From assembly GCF_004345365.1 (NCBI RefSeq), contig NZ_SLVF01000004.1:434001-498000 (forward strand): a stretch of DNA of 64,000 nucleotides. The letters run 5' to 3'. The position numbers and the translations under genes are program-made. This stretch comes from Kribbella sp. VKM Ac-2568. Lineage in GTDB: Bacteria; Actinomycetota; Actinomycetes; Propionibacteriales; Kribbellaceae. Shown piece after piece: positions 1 to 9,031 of the stretch. How positions within the stretch are numbered: the stretch's first letter is position 1; the number at the start of each line of letters is the position of its first letter. Below the pieces are notes generated by a model. It made no database searches, was not told the DNA's origin, and worked only from the letters and a program-made list of their open reading frames with translations.

Positions 1-738
1 CGCTGGTTCCTGCAACGTCGCGCCGGCGGCGAGACACCCAGTACGTCGGCCATCGGGTTCGGCATGGTTCTTCACACGTTGGCGGACGCGGTTGCCACCG
101 GCACGCTGCCGCCGGACACGGACGAGCTGAACGGGTGGCTCGACAAGGTGTGGACGCAGCTCGAGTTCGAGTCGTCGTGGATTTCCGACCGCGAGCGGGT
201 CGAGGCGGAGCAGGCGCTGCGCCGGTTCGTCGCCTGGCACAAGGGCCGCCCGGATCGCACGTTGCTCGGCACCGAGCTGGAGTTCGACGTACTGCTGCCC
301 GACACGGACAAGCCCGGAGTGCGGGTCAAGGGCAGGATGGACCGGCTCGAGCAGGACGGCGACGGCGCGGTCCGGGTGGTCGACCTGAAGACCGGCCGCA
401 CGGTGCCGACCAAGCCCGCGCTCGAGCGGCACGTCCAGTTGGCGATCTACCAACGGGCGATCGAGTCCCGCCAGATGAAGAAGCTCGGCGACGATCCCCG
501 CAGCGGTGGCGCCGAGCTGGTCCAGCTCCGCCACGACGACTCCGGCCTCCCCAAGGTCCAGGGCCAGGCACCCCTCGAAGCCGACGAGGAAGGCCGTACC
601 TGGCTGGACGAGGCCGTCGAGGACGCCGAGGCCATGGTCCGCTCCGAGGAGTTCGTCGCCAAACGCAACTCCGGCTGTGACCGCTGCGACGTCCGTGGCC
701 TGTGCCCCATCCAACCCGAAGGCCGGGAAATCGTCTGA
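1..738 (+). CDS. adnA: AdnA helicase-nuclease, C-terminal nuclease domain (5' end outside window)
   Basis: The frame is open from base 1, so this is the 3' part of a longer gene. The visible part is a RecB-family PD-(D/E)XK nuclease domain: GRMDR supplies the first Asp, VVDLKTG the D-x-K pair, and QLAIYQ is the QxxxY motif. The tail has C-x2-C-x5-C (CDRCDVRGLC), three of the four cysteines used by Fe-S nucleases of this family; the fourth would lie upstream of the window. AdnA pairs with AdnB to resect double-strand breaks in actinobacteria. The next gene is AdnB, 67 bp downstream, which makes AdnA the best identity. The helicase half cannot be checked here. Confidence 0.9.
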   Translation, partial: RWFLQRRAGGETPSTSAIGFGMVLHTLADAVATGTLPPDTDELNGWLDKVWTQLEFESSWISDRERVEAEQALRRFVAWHKGRPDRTLLGTELEFDVLLPDTDKPGVRVKGRMDRLEQDGDGAVRVVDLKTGRTVPTKPALERHVQLAIYQRAIESRQMKKLGDDPRSGGAELVQLRHDDSGLPKVQGQAPLEADEEGRTWLDEAVEDAEAMVRSEEFVAKRNSGCDRCDVRGLCPIQPEGREIV

Positions 739-805
739 TGCCCACCACCGCAACCATCCCCAGCGATCTCCACCGACGACCCTCAGCTTCCAGGAGGGTC
801 GTCTG

Positions 806-3800
806 ATGCGGGCGCAGCTGACTACCACGGCTGAGCTGTGTGAGTTGCTGGAGATCCCGTTCAGCGACCAGCAACTGCAGGCGATCACGGCTCCGTTGGC
901 GCCTGGAGTCATCGTGGCGGGCGCCGGGTCAGGCAAGACGACGGCTATGGCCGCGCGGGTGGTCTGGCTGATCTGCACGGGACAGGTGCAGCCGGAGGAG
1001 GTGCTCGGACTCACCTTCACCAAGAAGGCGGCGAACGAGCTCGACGTCCGGATCCGCGACGACCTCACCAAGGCGGGCGTGCTCGGTTCCACCTTGCCGC
1101 GCGACCAGCACCCGATCCTGGCGGCCCACCTGCGCAGCAACATCCCGAACTGGGAGCCCGAGGAACCAGGCGAGCCCGTCGTCTCGACGTACCACGCGTT
1201 CGCCGGCACCTTGATCGCCGAGCACGGACTCCGCCTCGGCCTCGAACCGGACGTGCGCGTGCTCGCCGACGCCACCAGGTTCCAGCTCGCCGGCCGCGTC
1301 GTACGGCGGTCCAACGGGCCGATCCGGTTCGCGTCGCACCACGTGCCCACCCTGGTGAACTCCCTGCTCTCGCTGGACGGTGAGCTCGCGGACCACCTGC
1401 TCAGGGCGGACGAAGTACGGGCTCATGACGAGGCCGTGCGAGCTGAGGTGGCCGCGGCGCGGAAGCAGACCGTGGAGGTGAGGAAGCTCGCCGAAACCGC
1501 GCTCAAGCGGGGCGAGATCCTGCAGTTGGTCGAGGAGTACCAGGCTTACAAGACCGAGCGTGGCGTCGTCGACTTCGCGGACCAGATGGCGCTCGGCGCG
1601 CGGTTGGCGGAGGAGTGTCCCGAGGTCCCGGTGATCGAGCGCGCGCGATACAAGGTCGTCCTGCTCGACGAGTACCAGGACACCTCCGTGTCGCAGCGAC
1701 GGATGCTCACGGCGCTCTTCGGCGAGCACGGCCATCCGGTCACCGCGGTGGGCGACCCGTGCCAGGCGATCTACGGCTGGCGCGGCGCGTCCGTCGCGAA
1801 CCTGGACGAGTTCCCCGAGCACTTCAAGAACGCGGACGGTACGCCGGCCACGCGGTACGTGCTGAGCGTGAACCGTCGCTGCGGCAGCAAGATCCTGGCC
1901 GCGGCGAACCAGCACGCCGCCGAGTTGTACGAGCAGCACCCGGGCGTGATCCCGCTGGAGGCGCCGCCCGAGGCGCCTGAGGGAGCGATCACCGTCGGGT
2001 TGTTCGAGACGCGCACGAAGGAGATCGAGTGGGTCGCGGACGCGATCGTCGCCGCCCACAAGACCCCGAACCGCCGGTGGAAGGACATCGGCATCCTGAT
2101 GCGGACGAACGTCGACCTCAGCGCGGTGCACGAGGCGCTGATCGCCCGTAAGGTCCCGGTCGAGGTGGTCGGCCTCGGCGGCCTGCTCGCGCTGCCCGAA
2201 GTGGTCGACGTGGTGGCGACGCTGCAGGCGGTCAACGACCTGACCGCGAACGCGGCGATGCTGCGGATCCTGACCGGCCCGCGCTACCGGATCGGTCACC
2301 GCGACCTGGCCCTGCTGGCCAACCGCTCCCGCATCCTGGCCGACGCCGGTGATCGCCCGGCAGCCGATGACCTGGTCGCGGCGCTGGACGCGGCCGTCGC
2401 CGGCATGGACTCCACCGAGGTGATCTCACTCGCCGAAGCGGTCGACGATCCGGGTCCTGCCGGGTGGGGTTACTCGCCCGAGGCGCTCGAGCGGTTCAAG
2501 GAGCTGTCCACCGAACTGCGGGACTTGCGCACCCATGCGGGGGAGCCCCTGTTGGACCTGGTACGCCGGGTGATCAGCACGATCGGCCTCGACGTGGAGC
2601 TCACGGCGACACCGGATCACGTCGACTCCGGCCGGCGCGATCACCTTGCTGCTTTCCTGGATGCCGTCGGCAACTTCGTCTCCACCGAGTCGGACGGATC
2701 GCTCGACGGGTTGCTGGCGTACTTGGCGGCCGAGGAGGAGTACGCGGCCGGCCTCGACCTCGCCGTACCGAGTGAGGCGGACTCGGTGAAGCTGCTCACT
2801 ACCCACCGGTCGAAGGGCCTGGAGTGGCCGGTCGTGTTCGTGCCGACCCTGGTGAACAAGGTGTTCCCGTCGGATCGCGGCCGGGACAAGTGGACCACCA
2901 ACGCGAAGGTGCTGCCCTGGCCGTTGCGGGGCGACGCGGACACGCTGCCGGACTTCCACGACCTGTCGAACGCCGGGCTCAAGGCGTTCGCCGACGAGTG
3001 CAAGGACGTGAACGCGCTGGAGGAACGCCGGCTCGGATACGTCGCGTTCACTCGGGCGAAGGAGATCCTGGTCGCCACCGGCCACTGGTGGGGCCCGACG
3101 CAGAAACGTCCGCGCGGCCCCTCGGCGTACCTGGAGGTGCTGAAGAAGCACGCCGGTGACCGGGTGATCGACTGGGCGCCGCAGCCCGAGCTGAACGAGG
3201 AGAACCCCGAGCTCGCGGAGCAGACCCTGGCGCCGTGGCCCGCGCCGTACGACCAGGCGGCGTACCAGCGGCGGCTCGAGTCGGTCGCGCTCGTGCAGCA
3301 GGCGCGCGCCGAAGGGCCGTCGCTCGAGGCCGAGGAGTCGTTGCTGATGGACGAACTGGCGACGGTGGCGCGCTGGGACTCGGAGCTCGAACGATTGTTG
3401 TCAGAGGCAAGGGAAAGCCGGAGCCGGAAGGCGTACGACGTCGAGCTGCCGGCCGCGCTGTCCGCGACCCAGGTGATGCGGCTGGCGAAGGACCCGGACG
3501 GGCTGGCGGCCGACCTGGCCCGACCGATGCCGCGCAAACCCAACCGGGCGGCGCGTTTCGGCACCCGGTTCCACGCCTGGGTGGAGAGTTACTTCGGGCA
3601 GCAGTTCCTGATCGATCCCGACGACCTGCCGGGCGCGGCCGACGAGGGCATCGTCGACGACACCGACCTGACCGAGCTGATGGACGCGTTCCGGGTCGGC
3701 CCGTACGGCGAGAAGATACCGCATGAGATCGAGGCGCCCTTCGCCCTCGCGATCGGCGGCCGGGTGGTCCGCGGCCGGATCGACGCCGTCTACAAGGTGA

Positions 3801-4027
3801 TCCGCCCCGACGGTTCCCGTGGCTACGACGTGATCGACTGGAAGACCAGCCGCTCCGAAACCGCCGACCCCCTCCAGCTGGCCATCTACCGAGTCGCCTG
3901 GGCCGAACTCCTGGGCATCCCCGTCGACCAGGTAGGCGCCGCCTTCTACTACGTCCGCACCGGCGACATCATCCACCCCGAAAACCTCCCCAACCGCCAA
4001 CAGTTGATCACCCTCCTGAACGGCTAA
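806..4027 (+). CDS. adnB: AdnB, ATP-dependent helicase-nuclease subunit
   Basis: About 1073 residues, close to mycobacterial AdnB. It is an UvrD/Rep-type superfamily 1 helicase: Walker A AGAGSGKTT at residues 38-46, Walker B box DEYQD near 288-292, and a late helicase motif TTHRSKGLEWP. The C-terminal PD-(D/E)XK nuclease has Asp near 993 (GRIDAV), Asp 1011 and Lys 1013 (VIDWKTS), then QLAIY. The open frame runs further upstream, but ATG 806 is preceded by AGGAGGG at 791-797 and begins a typical AdnB N-terminus. With AdnA it forms the motor-nuclease that processes double-strand break ends for recombination. Its stop overlaps the converging Uma2 gene by 4 bp. Confidence 0.95.
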   Translation: MRAQLTTTAELCELLEIPFSDQQLQAITAPLAPGVIVAGAGSGKTTAMAARVVWLICTGQVQPEEVLGLTFTKKAANELDVRIRDDLTKAGVLGSTLPRDQHPILAAHLRSNIPNWEPEEPGEPVVSTYHAFAGTLIAEHGLRLGLEPDVRVLADATRFQLAGRVVRRSNGPIRFASHHVPTLVNSLLSLDGELADHLLRADEVRAHDEAVRAEVAAARKQTVEVRKLAETALKRGEILQLVEEYQAYKTERGVVDFADQMALGARLAEECPEVPVIERARYKVVLLDEYQDTSVSQRRMLTALFGEHGHPVTAVGDPCQAIYGWRGASVANLDEFPEHFKNADGTPATRYVLSVNRRCGSKILAAANQHAAELYEQHPGVIPLEAPPEAPEGAITVGLFETRTKEIEWVADAIVAAHKTPNRRWKDIGILMRTNVDLSAVHEALIARKVPVEVVGLGGLLALPEVVDVVATLQAVNDLTANAAMLRILTGPRYRIGHRDLALLANRSRILADAGDRPAADDLVAALDAAVAGMDSTEVISLAEAVDDPGPAGWGYSPEALERFKELSTELRDLRTHAGEPLLDLVRRVISTIGLDVELTATPDHVDSGRRDHLAAFLDAVGNFVSTESDGSLDGLLAYLAAEEEYAAGLDLAVPSEADSVKLLTTHRSKGLEWPVVFVPTLVNKVFPSDRGRDKWTTNAKVLPWPLRGDADTLPDFHDLSNAGLKAFADECKDVNALEERRLGYVAFTRAKEILVATGHWWGPTQKRPRGPSAYLEVLKKHAGDRVIDWAPQPELNEENPELAEQTLAPWPAPYDQAAYQRRLESVALVQQARAEGPSLEAEESLLMDELATVARWDSELERLLSEARESRSRKAYDVELPAALSATQVMRLAKDPDGLAADLARPMPRKPNRAARFGTRFHAWVESYFGQQFLIDPDDLPGAADEGIVDDTDLTELMDAFRVGPYGEKIPHEIEAPFALAIGGRVVRGRIDAVYKVIRPDGSRGYDVIDWKTSRSETADPLQLAIYRVAWAELLGIPVDQVGAAFYYVRTGDIIHPENLPNRQQLITLLNG

Positions 4028-4581
4028 CCCACCAACTCGGAGGGGACAACCCGAACCGGGAAGGGAAGCTTTGCCTCGAACACCTCGTCACCTCGAACGA
4101 CTACCCGCTCGACGTACCGCCCGTCGACCAGCTCGAGGACCGTCAGCACGGCTTCGTCCGGCTCGAGCATCCAGCACGAAGCCACGCCGGTCTGCTCGTA
4201 GAGCGCGCGTTTCAGCACGAGATCTTTCACTCGAGTGGCGGGCGACAGCACCTCGACGGCTAAGAGCAGCGGATGCTCGATGACATTCGGTCCGATGTCT
4301 TCACGCCGACAGACCAGCCCATCCGGCTGGAGGCACAGCCGCCCTGAGGGTCTGTAGTCGCAGGAGCCGGCCATGACCCAGTGCTCACTCGGGCAGTTGC
4401 GAATGAGTAGGCGCAGGCAAGCAGCTGATGTCGCGTGGTGGACCGGTCCGCGTGGCGGCGTCACCATCAGCACGCCATCTATCAGCTCGAACTGCATCCC
4501 TAGGCCCGAAAGGGAATCAACATCCGCCGGCGTGAACTCGTTCGTCTCGATCCGCTGAAGGTACTGCTGCCAAGTCCTCAC
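4024..4581 (-). CDS. Uma2 family protein (DUF820, PD-(D/E)XK fold)
   Basis: 185 residues with a GTG start. It has the usual Uma2 landmarks: FELIDGVLMVTP near the start, an RPSGRLCLQPDGLV segment, the core LAVEVLSPATR, and the KRALYEQTGV helix with a C-terminal FPVRVVPSEL. These proteins have a restriction-endonuclease-like fold and are abundant, often in multiple copies, in actinobacteria and cyanobacteria. Their biological role is not established. A second divergent copy lies 76 bp upstream on the same strand, suggesting a tandem pair. The 3' end overlaps the stop of adnB. No sign of decay. Confidence 0.85.
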   Translation of the reverse strand: MRTWQQYLQRIETNEFTPADVDSLSGLGMQFELIDGVLMVTPPRGPVHHATSAACLRLLIRNCPSEHWVMAGSCDYRPSGRLCLQPDGLVCRREDIGPNVIEHPLLLAVEVLSPATRVKDLVLKRALYEQTGVASCWMLEPDEAVLTVLELVDGRYVERVVVRGDEVFEAKLPFPVRVVPSELVG

Positions 4582-4657
4582 CAGGCAAGGCTTTCGTAGG
4601 TCCTCGTGAAGGCCCAGGCCAGATCTGTGTCTGCCCCTGGCCGCCCCTCTTGGACAT

Positions 4658-5203
4658 TCAGCCCGTCAGTTCAGCCGGGCAGAGACGGACGGGGAAGGGG
4701 TGGGTTGTCGTGAAGGCATCGTCGCTCTGGACAACGGCCTCGCAGGTGTAGCCGGTGGGGGTTAGGTGGAGGATGGTGAGTTCTTGGTGGGTGGGGTCGA
4801 GGAGCCAGTAGGACGGGACGCCGGACTGTTCGTAGAGGTCGCGTTTCAGGACCACGTCGGTGATCCGGGTGGTGGGGGACAGCACCTCGACGGCGAGTGA
4901 GGCGTGTTGCACGTACTGCGGGCCCGCGTCGGCGAGGCGGCAGACGAGGAGGTCGGGGCGCAGGGACAACCGCCGGGTCGGGCGGAAGTCGAGGGAGCCG
5001 ACGGCAACCAACTGGTCCGCCGGGCACGCCTCCTTCAACCGCACCATCAACCCGACCACAGCCGCCTGATGCGCAGGCGGCTGGACCCCTGTCACCAGCA
5101 GTCGCCCATCAACCACCTCGTACCGCCGCCCGTCCGGTCGCCGCCCACCACCTGCCGGCAGACGCCCACCACCTGCCGGCACCCGCACGGCCTCGAGGTT
5201 CAT
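4658..5203 (-). CDS. Uma2 family protein with N-terminal heptapeptide duplication
   Basis: A paralogue of the preceding gene: RRYEVVDGRLLVTG, RPTRRLSLRPDLLVCR, LAVEVLSPTTRI, KRDLYEQSGVPSYWL and a C-terminal FPVRLCPAEL. ATG 5203 (MNLEAV) has GAAGGA just upstream; a GTG at 5218 is an alternative. The stretch before RRYEVVDG, where the family usually has a short acidic linker, is instead two copies of PAGGGR(L/R). They are encoded by a 21-bp duplication at 5142-5181. The fold core is intact, so the gene is probably functional, though Uma2 function itself is unknown. Confidence 0.8.
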   Translation of the reverse strand: MNLEAVRVPAGGGRLPAGGGRRPDGRRYEVVDGRLLVTGVQPPAHQAAVVGLMVRLKEACPADQLVAVGSLDFRPTRRLSLRPDLLVCRLADAGPQYVQHASLAVEVLSPTTRITDVVLKRDLYEQSGVPSYWLLDPTHQELTILHLTPTGYTCEAVVQSDDAFTTTHPFPVRLCPAELTG

Positions 5204-5511
5204 CAGTCCTTCGATCACCTGACCAGCATCGCGGAAACGGCCGTCGGGCCGCGGAGGTTATCCACAGGTGACAGGGTTGTGGTTGGCGCACGTAGGTTCA
5301 ATTGCTGTGGATCAACCCTTGCGGGCCGGCTGATCGTAGGTGCGCGTATGCAGGTAGGTGCCGGCTGATACTTCTTGCGCTAGACCCGTCGCCTACATGT
5401 GCACGCTTGCGTCCCGGGCAAGAAGCACACCCGTCACCCCGTGGCGCGGGAGGTCTGGCTCGCCCTAACTTCTCGTGCCCGGGGGCTGTGGTGCACCACG
5501 TGCGCGACCGT
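5204..5511. other. Intergenic stretch with two DnaA-box-like sites
   Basis: About 300 bp between two minus-strand genes. No credible reading frame. It holds a perfect TTATCCACA at 5258-5266 and TGTGGATCA (one mismatch from the inverse box) at 5306-5314. The promoter of the Uma2 pair must lie here, but I cannot place it. Confidence 0.4.
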
Positions 5512-7275
5512 TCAGCCGGCGATCGGGTTCTGTAGGGTGCCGACGAACTGGAGGGAGTTGGAGACGTCGGTGAGGTCGACCATGTTCTGGTTGTTGCGGA
5601 GTTGGAGGCGGTTCAGGCAGGACAGGGCGAACTCCGGGGCGAACATGTCGTACTTCGCGAACGCCTCCGCCAGTTCGGGCGTCGCCTCCTGGTAGTCCCG
5701 CACCGCCGAACCCACCACGGACCAGAACTCCGAAGCGGTCAGCAGTCCCTCCGCATCCAGCAGCGGCGAGAGGAACCGGAACATGCAGTCGAACACGTCG
5801 GTGAAGACGCACAGCAGCTTCTCGTCGTCTGGGACGTCGGCAAACCGCACCCGCGCCGCGTCTTCCGGGATCTCGGTCGCCGCGCTCATCACGGCGGTCT
5901 CCTCGGCGATGTCCTTCATGATCACCCGCACCGGCACGCCGTCCCGCAGTACGAGGATCAGGTTCTCGCCGTGCGGCATGAACGCCAGTTCGTACGCGTA
6001 GAAGCAGTGCAGCAACGGGACCAGATACGCATCGAGGTAGAACCGCAGCCAGTCAGCCGGCACCAACCCCGACGACCGGATCAGCGCGGCGGCGAGCGAC
6101 TTCCCGTGACGATCGACGTGCAGGAGACTGGCCATCGTCGCCAGCCGCTCACCCTCATCGAGCGCAGGCACCGGGCTCTCTCGCCACAACGCCGAGAGCA
6201 TCTTCCGGTACGGCGAGGTCTTGGGCGTCGCGGCTTCGTAGTACAGGTTGTGGTAGCCGACGGCGGCGATCTCCCGGAGTATCGAGAACCCGTACCGCTT
6301 GAGCACCACGTCGTTCTCTACCAGGCCGTGCACCCAGTCGTTGATCGCCGGCGTCTTCTCCATGTACGTCGGCGACAGGCCGCGCATGAAGCCCATGTTG
6401 AGCACCGACAGTGCGGTCTTCACGTAGTTCCGCTCCGGGTGCGACCGGTTGAAGAAGGTCCGGATCGACTGCTGCGCTCGGTAGTCGTCGTCACTGGTGC
6501 CGAGGTAGATGATGTGCCGCTGCGCGATGTCCGCGGCGAACGTGATCGAGGTCTTGTTCTCCCACTGCCACGGATGCACGGGCATCAGGTGGTAGCCGGC
6601 GGGCTCCGCGCCGGCGGCCCGGATCCGCTCGGCGAAGCGCTGCAGCACCGTCGCCCCGAGCTCGTCGCGGAGCATGCCCTCGTACGTGATCGTCTCGCTG
6701 TGGGAGACCGTCGCGCGGTCCTTCCGTACTGCGAGCCACGCCAGCCAGACGGGTTGTCCCGCCTCGGGCGCGAAGGCGCGGTAGTCCGTCACGCCGAACC
6801 CGAGCCGCCCGTTGTTCGCGACGAAGCACGGGTGTCCCTCGGTCATCGCGGACTCGATCGTCTGGAAGTCGGCCCCGGCCAGGTCGTCGGCGGTCAGGTC
6901 CGGCTTGGACAGCTTGTACGCCGTACTTGCCAGCGTGCTGCTGATCTCCTCGAGGTACACCGGCAGCATCTCCGCACCGATGCGCAGCTGCTCGTGGAAC
7001 TCCGTGATGAAGTCCAGCGCATCCACGGCCGCGGCAACACCCTCGACGGTGCGGGTGATGCTCGCCGCGTCTACCTCCCAGTGGTTCAGCGGGTAGAGCC
7101 TGGCCTCGAAGTAGTACTCGCTCGGGCCGGCCGCGACCCGATAGCCCTTGCCCGAGGCAACTGGCTCGAGGAGTCGTTCGTGGGTGAACTCGGCGAGCGC
7201 CTTGCGGACCAGCGCGCGGTTGGCGACGGCCCAGCCGGCCGGGTGGAGATGTGCGGTCAGGTCGGTCATGGTCAC
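5512..7275 (-). CDS. desD: NIS siderophore synthetase, DesD-like (IucA/IucC family)
   Basis: 587 residues, the usual length of the NRPS-independent siderophore synthetase family. Family landmarks are all present: EGHPCFVANNGRLGFGV, PVHPWQW, the ATP-site stretch RTFFNRSHPERNYVKTALSV, the GFMRGLSP segment, FMPHGENLILVLRDG, and the C-terminal LNRLQLRNNQNMVDL. It matches the DesD branch, which trimerises and cyclises N-hydroxy-N-acyl-cadaverine units to desferrioxamine in an ATP-dependent, cytosolic reaction. Its start overlaps the end of desC by 4 bp (ATGA), implying translational coupling. The usual desA (lysine decarboxylase) and desB (cadaverine N-monooxygenase) are not in this window. Substrate assignment is inferred. 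Confidence 0.9.
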   Translation of the reverse strand: MTMTDLTAHLHPAGWAVANRALVRKALAEFTHERLLEPVASGKGYRVAAGPSEYYFEARLYPLNHWEVDAASITRTVEGVAAAVDALDFITEFHEQLRIGAEMLPVYLEEISSTLASTAYKLSKPDLTADDLAGADFQTIESAMTEGHPCFVANNGRLGFGVTDYRAFAPEAGQPVWLAWLAVRKDRATVSHSETITYEGMLRDELGATVLQRFAERIRAAGAEPAGYHLMPVHPWQWENKTSITFAADIAQRHIIYLGTSDDDYRAQQSIRTFFNRSHPERNYVKTALSVLNMGFMRGLSPTYMEKTPAINDWVHGLVENDVVLKRYGFSILREIAAVGYHNLYYEAATPKTSPYRKMLSALWRESPVPALDEGERLATMASLLHVDRHGKSLAAALIRSSGLVPADWLRFYLDAYLVPLLHCFYAYELAFMPHGENLILVLRDGVPVRVIMKDIAEETAVMSAATEIPEDAARVRFADVPDDEKLLCVFTDVFDCMFRFLSPLLDAEGLLTASEFWSVVGSAVRDYQEATPELAEAFAKYDMFAPEFALSCLNRLQLRNNQNMVDLTDVSNSLQFVGTLQNPIAG

Positions 7276-7877
7276 CCTGCCTCGGTCATCGGGACGGTCG
7301 CGTAGACGGCGTCGGAGTACTGGTCGCGGGTGCAGAAGCTCAGCCAGGCCTGCTTGCCCGGCAGGTCGACGATGCTGTGCTTGCGGAAGCCCATCCGCTC
7401 GTTCAGGGCCTGGATCTTGGTGTTGCGGATGTCCGGCTCGACCACCACCCGACCCACCAGCGGGTCACTGAACAGGTAGTCGAGGATCGTCTCGAACACC
7501 GCGCCGGTGAACCCGGGCACGCGCTGGCCGGGTTCGGGAGGGCCGACCAGGACGTGCATGCCGATGTCACCCGGCGCCGGCGTGTAGGTGCCGCCCACCG
7601 CGTCGAACGCCGGGTCGTAGCGCTCCATCAGGAACGCTGGGCGGCCGTCGTGCTCGCCGAGGAAGGCCTGGTGGTGGCCGGTCTGCAGTATCCGCTCGTA
7701 CTCCGCGCGCACGTCGGCGAGCGAGGCGGTCAGCATGCCCCAGTACTGCGCGTACGGCTGGGTGACCCAGTTGTGCAGGGTAGTCACGTCCAGGGACAGG
7801 TCGAACGGGCGGAGGCTGAGGGTGCCGACCCCGGCGGCGAAACGCCGGAAACTCGGCTCGGGCAGTGCACGGGTCAT
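7272..7877 (-). CDS. desC: Siderophore N-acyltransferase, DesC/IucB-like (GNAT, Acetyltransf_8 type)
   Basis: 201 residues. LSLRPFDLSLDVTTLHNW is the start typical of the siderophore branch of GNAT enzymes. It is followed by HHQAFLGEHDGRPAFLMERY, HVLVGPPEPGQRVPGF, and the acetyl-CoA-site region VVEPDIRNTKIQALNERMGF. It should acylate N-hydroxycadaverine (succinyl- or acetyl-CoA) to make the monomer for the downstream DesD. ATG 7877 has GGAGAG upstream. An iron box 39 bp before the start predicts repression by an IdeR/DmdR-type regulator in iron-replete cells. First gene of a two-gene operon. Confidence 0.88.
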   Translation of the reverse strand: MTRALPEPSFRRFAAGVGTLSLRPFDLSLDVTTLHNWVTQPYAQYWGMLTASLADVRAEYERILQTGHHQAFLGEHDGRPAFLMERYDPAFDAVGGTYTPAPGDIGMHVLVGPPEPGQRVPGFTGAVFETILDYLFSDPLVGRVVVEPDIRNTKIQALNERMGFRKHSIVDLPGKQAWLSFCTRDQYSDAVYATVPMTEAG

Positions 7878-7915
7878 GGCGGACTCTCCAGTGGCTGCAC
7901 AGTCGGGCAGGTCTG

Positions 7916-7934
7916 TTAGCTAAGGCTTACCTTA
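7916..7934. promoter_or_regulatory. Iron box (IdeR/DmdR1-type operator)
   Basis: TTAGCTAAGGCTTACCTTA is a 19-bp imperfect palindrome close to the actinobacterial iron-box consensus TTAGGTTAGGCTAACCTAA. It lies between desC (minus) and the sigma factor gene (plus), 39 bp from desC and 68 bp from the sigma gene, so it could control either or both. Confidence 0.85.
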
Positions 7935-8001
7935 GTAGATAGCTGACCCTGCACCGAGTCCGGTCCGTATCTCGGGGACGTCCCTGCCCGTCGGAACGGG
8001 T

Positions 8002-8952
8002 ATGACGCTTCAGGATGTAGTCGTGACGGAACCACTGGATCTGCCCGCGATCAGAGCGGCCCGGCAGGCGCGGACGGAGTTCCTGGACAGGCTCGAGCCG
8101 CTCCGGAAGGACCTGTACGCCTACTGCCGCCGGCTGACCGGCAACGCCTTCGACGCCGAGGACCTGGTGCAGGAGTCTCTCGCCCGCGCCTTCAACCAGG
8201 CTGCCCAGGCACACAGCCCGATCGAGAACCCCCGGGCCTGGCTGTTCCGCGTCGCCGCGAACGCGTACGTCGACAGCTACCGCCGGCAGCACCCGGTGCC
8301 CGCGGAACTTCCGGACCAGACTGCTCCGGCCGCAGCCGATCCGGCGGAGGTGCGGGATGCCTGGAGGGAGTTGGTGACGCTGCTACCCCCACAGGAGCGT
8401 GCTGCGCTCGCGCTGAAGGACCTGTTCGGGTTCACCCTCGCCGAGGTGGCCGAAGTACTGCGGACCACCACCGGCGCGGTGAAGGCCGCACTGCACCGGG
8501 GTCGGGGCCGCCTCGAGTCCGAGGATCGCGCGAGGTTGCTCGCGGCGCGGCCCGAGCCCGACCGGCGCTTGCTCGACGCTGTCGCCGACGCCTTCACCGC
8601 GTACGACGTACCGCGGCTGACCGCGCTTCTGCTGGAGGACGCGGACAGCGAGATCCTCGGCATGCTCACGGAGTACGGCGCCGACCAGATCCGCCGTGGT
8701 TCCATCGAGCACACCCTCGACCCGGCCACGACGTACCGCTACACAGCGCAGGTCCAGACCGTCTGGGACGAGCCAGTGCTCGTCATCCGCCGGGTCCAGG
8801 ACGGCAACTCGGCTGTGAACGACCTCATGCGCCTCACCACGGAGGGCGGCAGGATCCGCTCGATCCGCTGGTACTTCTTCTCCCCGAACTTCCTCACCGA
8901 ACTGGCCGACACCCTTGGCGAACCGGTCCTGACCAACGGCCACCACTACTGA
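8002..8952 (+). CDS. Sigma-70 family factor, ECF-like with C-terminal extension
   Basis: 316 residues. Region 2 is LYAYCRRLTGNAFDAEDLVQ with AWLFRVAANAYVDSYRRQ. Region 4 is LPPQERAALALKDLFGFTLA with AEVLRTTTGAVKAALHRGRG. After about residue 200 there is an SnoaL/NTF2-like tail of about 110 residues, as in SigJ- or ECF41-type sigma factors, where the tail modulates activity. ATG 8002 is listed, but GTG 8023 is better placed behind AGGA at 8012-8015 and may be the true start. No anti-sigma gene adjoins, consistent with tail-regulated sigma factors. It is divergent from desCD across the iron box, so iron control is possible but unproven. Confidence 0.8.
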   Translation: MTLQDVVVTEPLDLPAIRAARQARTEFLDRLEPLRKDLYAYCRRLTGNAFDAEDLVQESLARAFNQAAQAHSPIENPRAWLFRVAANAYVDSYRRQHPVPAELPDQTAPAAADPAEVRDAWRELVTLLPPQERAALALKDLFGFTLAEVAEVLRTTTGAVKAALHRGRGRLESEDRARLLAARPEPDRRLLDAVADAFTAYDVPRLTALLLEDADSEILGMLTEYGADQIRRGSIEHTLDPATTYRYTAQVQTVWDEPVLVIRRVQDGNSAVNDLMRLTTEGGRIRSIRWYFFSPNFLTELADTLGEPVLTNGHHY

Positions 8953-9019
8953 GCAACAGTCTTGCGAAGGATGCGGGAGATAGCCCGTGAGGCGGATGCA
9001 CGCGTAGGCCGGGCGGTCC

Positions 9020-9025
9020 TACGTT
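9020..9025 (+). promoter_or_regulatory. -10 element of a leaderless promoter (GPP34 gene)
   Basis: TACGTT followed by exactly 6 nt and ATG 9032. This spacing puts the transcription start at or next to the start codon. Confidence 0.55.
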
Positions 9026-9031
9026 GAGAGC

